From NCBI GenBank assembly GCA_015501605.1, contig JADNRZ010000007.1:186001-250000 (forward strand): a DNA stretch of 64,000 bases, given 5' to 3'. The position numbers and the translations under genes are program-made. Below the pieces are notes generated by a model, which was given only the letters and a program-made list of their open reading frames with translations, was not told the origin of the DNA and searched no databases. Below, one piece after another: positions 61,709 to 64,000 of this stretch (its first letter is position 1; each line of letters opens with the position of its first letter). This stretch comes from Panaeolus papilionaceus. Lineage: Eukaryota > Basidiomycota > Agaricomycetes > Agaricales.

Positions 61709-63409
61709 TTAACCACCGGCCTTCCAGTATGCGATATCACCATCAATCACTGACCACAGAATAAATAACCCGGTTAAGCAAAAATGTGGTCATGACTTAC
61801 TTTCGTATGGCTTTCCTTGCTGTCGAAGCTTGCCAGCAGCCTTGACAGCCGTTTCACTTCCATACTCTTTGAGGTCGTCATAGGACATGATTTCACCACA
61901 GACGAATTTGTTCTCGAAGTCAGAGCTGGCGTGGTGGTTAATAATAGCTGCAAGTCAACGTGGATGGTACTTACTGAATAACACCAGCAGCTTGTGGAGC
62001 CTTTGTACCCTTGCGGATAGTCCATGCGCGCACTTCATCAGGTCCACAGGTGAAGTAGCGGATGAGTTCGAGACTGCTATAACCGGCTTGGGTGATTTTG
62101 GGAAGGGCACAGTTGGCGCCAATCTTGGCCTCTTCCTCCTTCTTCTCTTCTGGGCTCATCTGGGCAAGACGCTCCTCCAAAGCAACAGAGAAGGGGATAA
62201 GGGGATCACCAGGGTTGTTCTCATCGATCCACTGTTTAATTTTAGGCAACCTAAAGTAGTCCAATATAAGACGGTGGAATAACGCAAGAGAAGAAAGGAA
62301 AGGCCAACCATTTATTCTTCTTGCGAATGTAATCCCTCTCGCTCAAATTGACGAGGTATGTAACGGGCTTGGCGGTAAGGAGTTGAAGACCATTGACGAC
62401 GTCGATCTGAAATGCGACATAAGTAAAAGGTTATTGAAAGTGATATAAACATGGAGAGGTAAATCAGATAAAGTATGTTTCTCATAGGTTATGTGGGGCG
62501 TTACTCCCTCCTCGACGAGCTGAGTTTCGAGCATGTCGCTCTTTGTCATCACATAATGCATGTAGATAAAAAGAAGGAATTGAAATATACACACCTCTTT
62601 GTTGTTCCACTCAGCTTTGCGGATATCCTTGCCATCAACAGTCAAAACCTTGAGGATTTTCTCAACAACAGCAATTTCCTCCTTCTTAGCCTTGTCGGCC
62701 AAGCTTGTGTTCCCAAGACTGCGTCCAGACTTCTTCAAGTTATCAATAGCCTTTTCAACCCATTCGATATCTTTCAAACGAAGTTCGGTCTGGATAATTT
62801 CCATATCACGAATGGGGTTGACGTCGCCCTCGACATGGATGACCTCTGCGTCATCGAAAGCACGAATGACTTGGAAAATACCATCGACAGCACGGACATG
62901 GGATAAGAAGGCGTTTCCAAGACCAGCACCAGTTGATGCACCCTAGTAAGAAAAAAATTAAAATAAATATGGATGATAGTGATGGGATGGATGTGAACGA
63001 CGTACAGCAGTCAAACCAGCAATATCAATGCAGGTGAGAAAAGCTGGGACGCGAGACGCGGGCTTGTAGAGGTCGCAAAGCCATTCAAACCTGGTATCGG
63101 GAACAGGGATACGCGCTTCCTCAGGGTTAATGGTAGCATAAGGAAAGTTGGCAGCCTTTCCAAGGTCTAAGGCAGGGTCGGTGAATAATGATGAGTTGGT
63201 GAAAAAAATGCTCACTTGCCCGTTTCCGAGAGCACATTGAAGAAAGAAGATTTTCCTACATTAGGAAGACCTGTGATAATAGATTGTATATTAGAATTGA
63301 GAATGATGCTCAAGAGATTGAACAAACCTACGATGCCGATCTTAAGGTTGTTACCTGGACGGCCCAAGAGAGTCTTCTTTTCTTGAACTGGGGCTTTTTT
63401 TGGTGGCAT
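61709..63409 (-). CDS. OLA1: Obg-like ATPase 1 (OLA1/YchF)
   Basis: Eight exons (63409-63328, 63270-63220, 63166-63006, 62942-62595, 62406-62309, 62250-61975, 61925-61801, 61749-61709) give 393 residues. G1 is [13 protein letters not shown] (split by intron 1), G3 is DIAGLTAGAS, and the NLSE motif ([12 protein letters not shown]) replaces NKxD, giving ATP rather than GTP preference as in all YchF proteins. The C-terminal TGS domain includes [20 protein letters not shown] and ends [13 protein letters not shown]1 binds ribosomes and the proteasome and acts in stress control in the cytosol. Intron 2 (63219-63167) has a GC donor. An upstream in-frame ATG at 63520 would add 37 residues that look like a mitochondrial presequence; the 63409 start fits the family and has the better context. 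Confidence 0.95.
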
Positions 63410-63726
63410 ATTTGACCTTTTCTTAGCGAACCAGATGGTAGTAGCAGAGAAAGATCTAGTCGCGATGAAACTTTGCGATAATCGATTCCAGCCATGGAAA
63501 TTTAACCGTAGGTGTGACATAGAAAAGCCTAAAATATAGAAAGTAAATAACTGTAAATAATCAAATATATATTAATAAATCACGTGTACGACCCTGAACA
63601 TAAACTCGTTTCAAAGGGGCTTGCTTGGACTTTGCTTGGGAATGCTGGAGCCGCAGTTATTATACTTAGATTCTCTTAGAACTCTTCGTCAACCACAGCC
63701 AATACGCATGTTCAACTAGTTCCATC

Positions 63727-64000
63727 ATGTTCCTCTTTACGATTCTATACGCCTTTTTCTTTTTTATCTCTGCTTTGGCTCAAAGCACTGTAACGACTAC
63801 TGATGCGTATGTCCAGTTTAAATCTAATTCTATCAGTACATAAACTAATCAAAATAATTATCCCTAGCAATGGACAAACCATAACGCAAGTTTAACATAA
63901 ATAAAAAGGAATGGACACTCATACTAATCAATAAATCTCAATACATCAACAGAACAACCATTCTTCCTACGGTTGCAGTTCCACCACCTGCAAACCAAGG
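63727..64000 (+). CDS. Start of a secreted or one-pass membrane protein (3' truncated)
   Basis: ATG at 63727 opens a signal peptide (FLFTILYAFFFFISALAQ) followed by STVTTTDA. The exon ends at 63806 with a GT donor. A 22-nt exon at 63868-63889 (NGQTITQ) and an exon from 63953 to the window edge follow. The frame TTILPTVAVPPPANQ in the last exon fits either a direct join from exon 1 or a join that I could not settle. The Thr/Pro-rich start resembles the mucin-like gene at 53989. The rest lies outside the window. Confidence 0.6.

Overview
The window is eukaryotic and fungal, most probably a mushroom-forming basidiomycete (Agaricomycetes). The genes are dense, on both strands, and split by many introns of about 50-65 nt with GT-AG ends and CTAAC/CTGAC-like branch sites. 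Lineage clues are two tandem DUF6593 genes, a decayed F-box/LRR gene, a secreted-protein family with a TNAERMAQG-like motif, and a phosphoketolase/acetate kinase pair. I saw no convincing rRNA, tRNA, CRISPR array or intact transposon. Gene models below were spliced by hand by following reading phase across introns.

Layout. 0-13.5 kb: 3' end of a proline-rich protein, a Frag1/DRAM/Sfk1 membrane protein, a DsbA-fold oxidoreductase, a gene-poor stretch with an F-box/LRR pseudogene, a PIN-like (auxin efflux carrier family) transporter and a multispan membrane protein. 13.7-26 kb: a Yck-type casein kinase I, a bifunctional 6-phosphofructo-2-kinase/fructose-2,6-bisphosphatase, a probable mitochondrial protein and an Hst3/Hst4-type sirtuin. 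26-31.3 kb: phosphoketolase and acetate kinase, divergent around a 458-bp shared promoter. 31.4-35.1 kb: two DUF6593 paralogues and a Ser-rich protein. 36-43 kb: C-14 sterol reductase (ERG24), a GH128 glucanase, and a YEATS protein with an AHC1-like zinc finger. 43-53.9 kb: two related C2H2/C2HC zinc-finger genes in a gene-poor landscape, then a start-less secreted-protein pseudogene. 54-64 kb: a mucin-like one-pass membrane protein, a four-span membrane protein with a PPxY tail, a 972-residue polyproline/WH2-like protein, an MMTAG2 homologue, OLA1, and the start of a secreted or membrane protein cut by the window edge.

Connections. Phosphoketolase splits xylulose-5-P or fructose-6-P to acetyl phosphate, and acetate kinase turns that into acetate plus ATP, so the divergent pair is a two-step pathway. 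The PFK2/FBPase2 sets fructose-2,6-bisphosphate, a regulator of glycolysis. ERG24 makes ergosterol; Sfk1-type proteins, Yck kinases and four-span proteins act at the plasma membrane. The sirtuin and the YEATS protein are both chromatin factors.

Most notable: four introns with a GC donor (GCAAGT), one of which joins what looks like two genes into one; a 9-nt microexon in the PFK2/FBPase2 gene; a possible dual-start OLA1 with a mitochondrial-type presequence; and a secreted-protein gene that is nearly intact but has ACG where its ATG is expected. I did not find a clearly new defence or mobile system.
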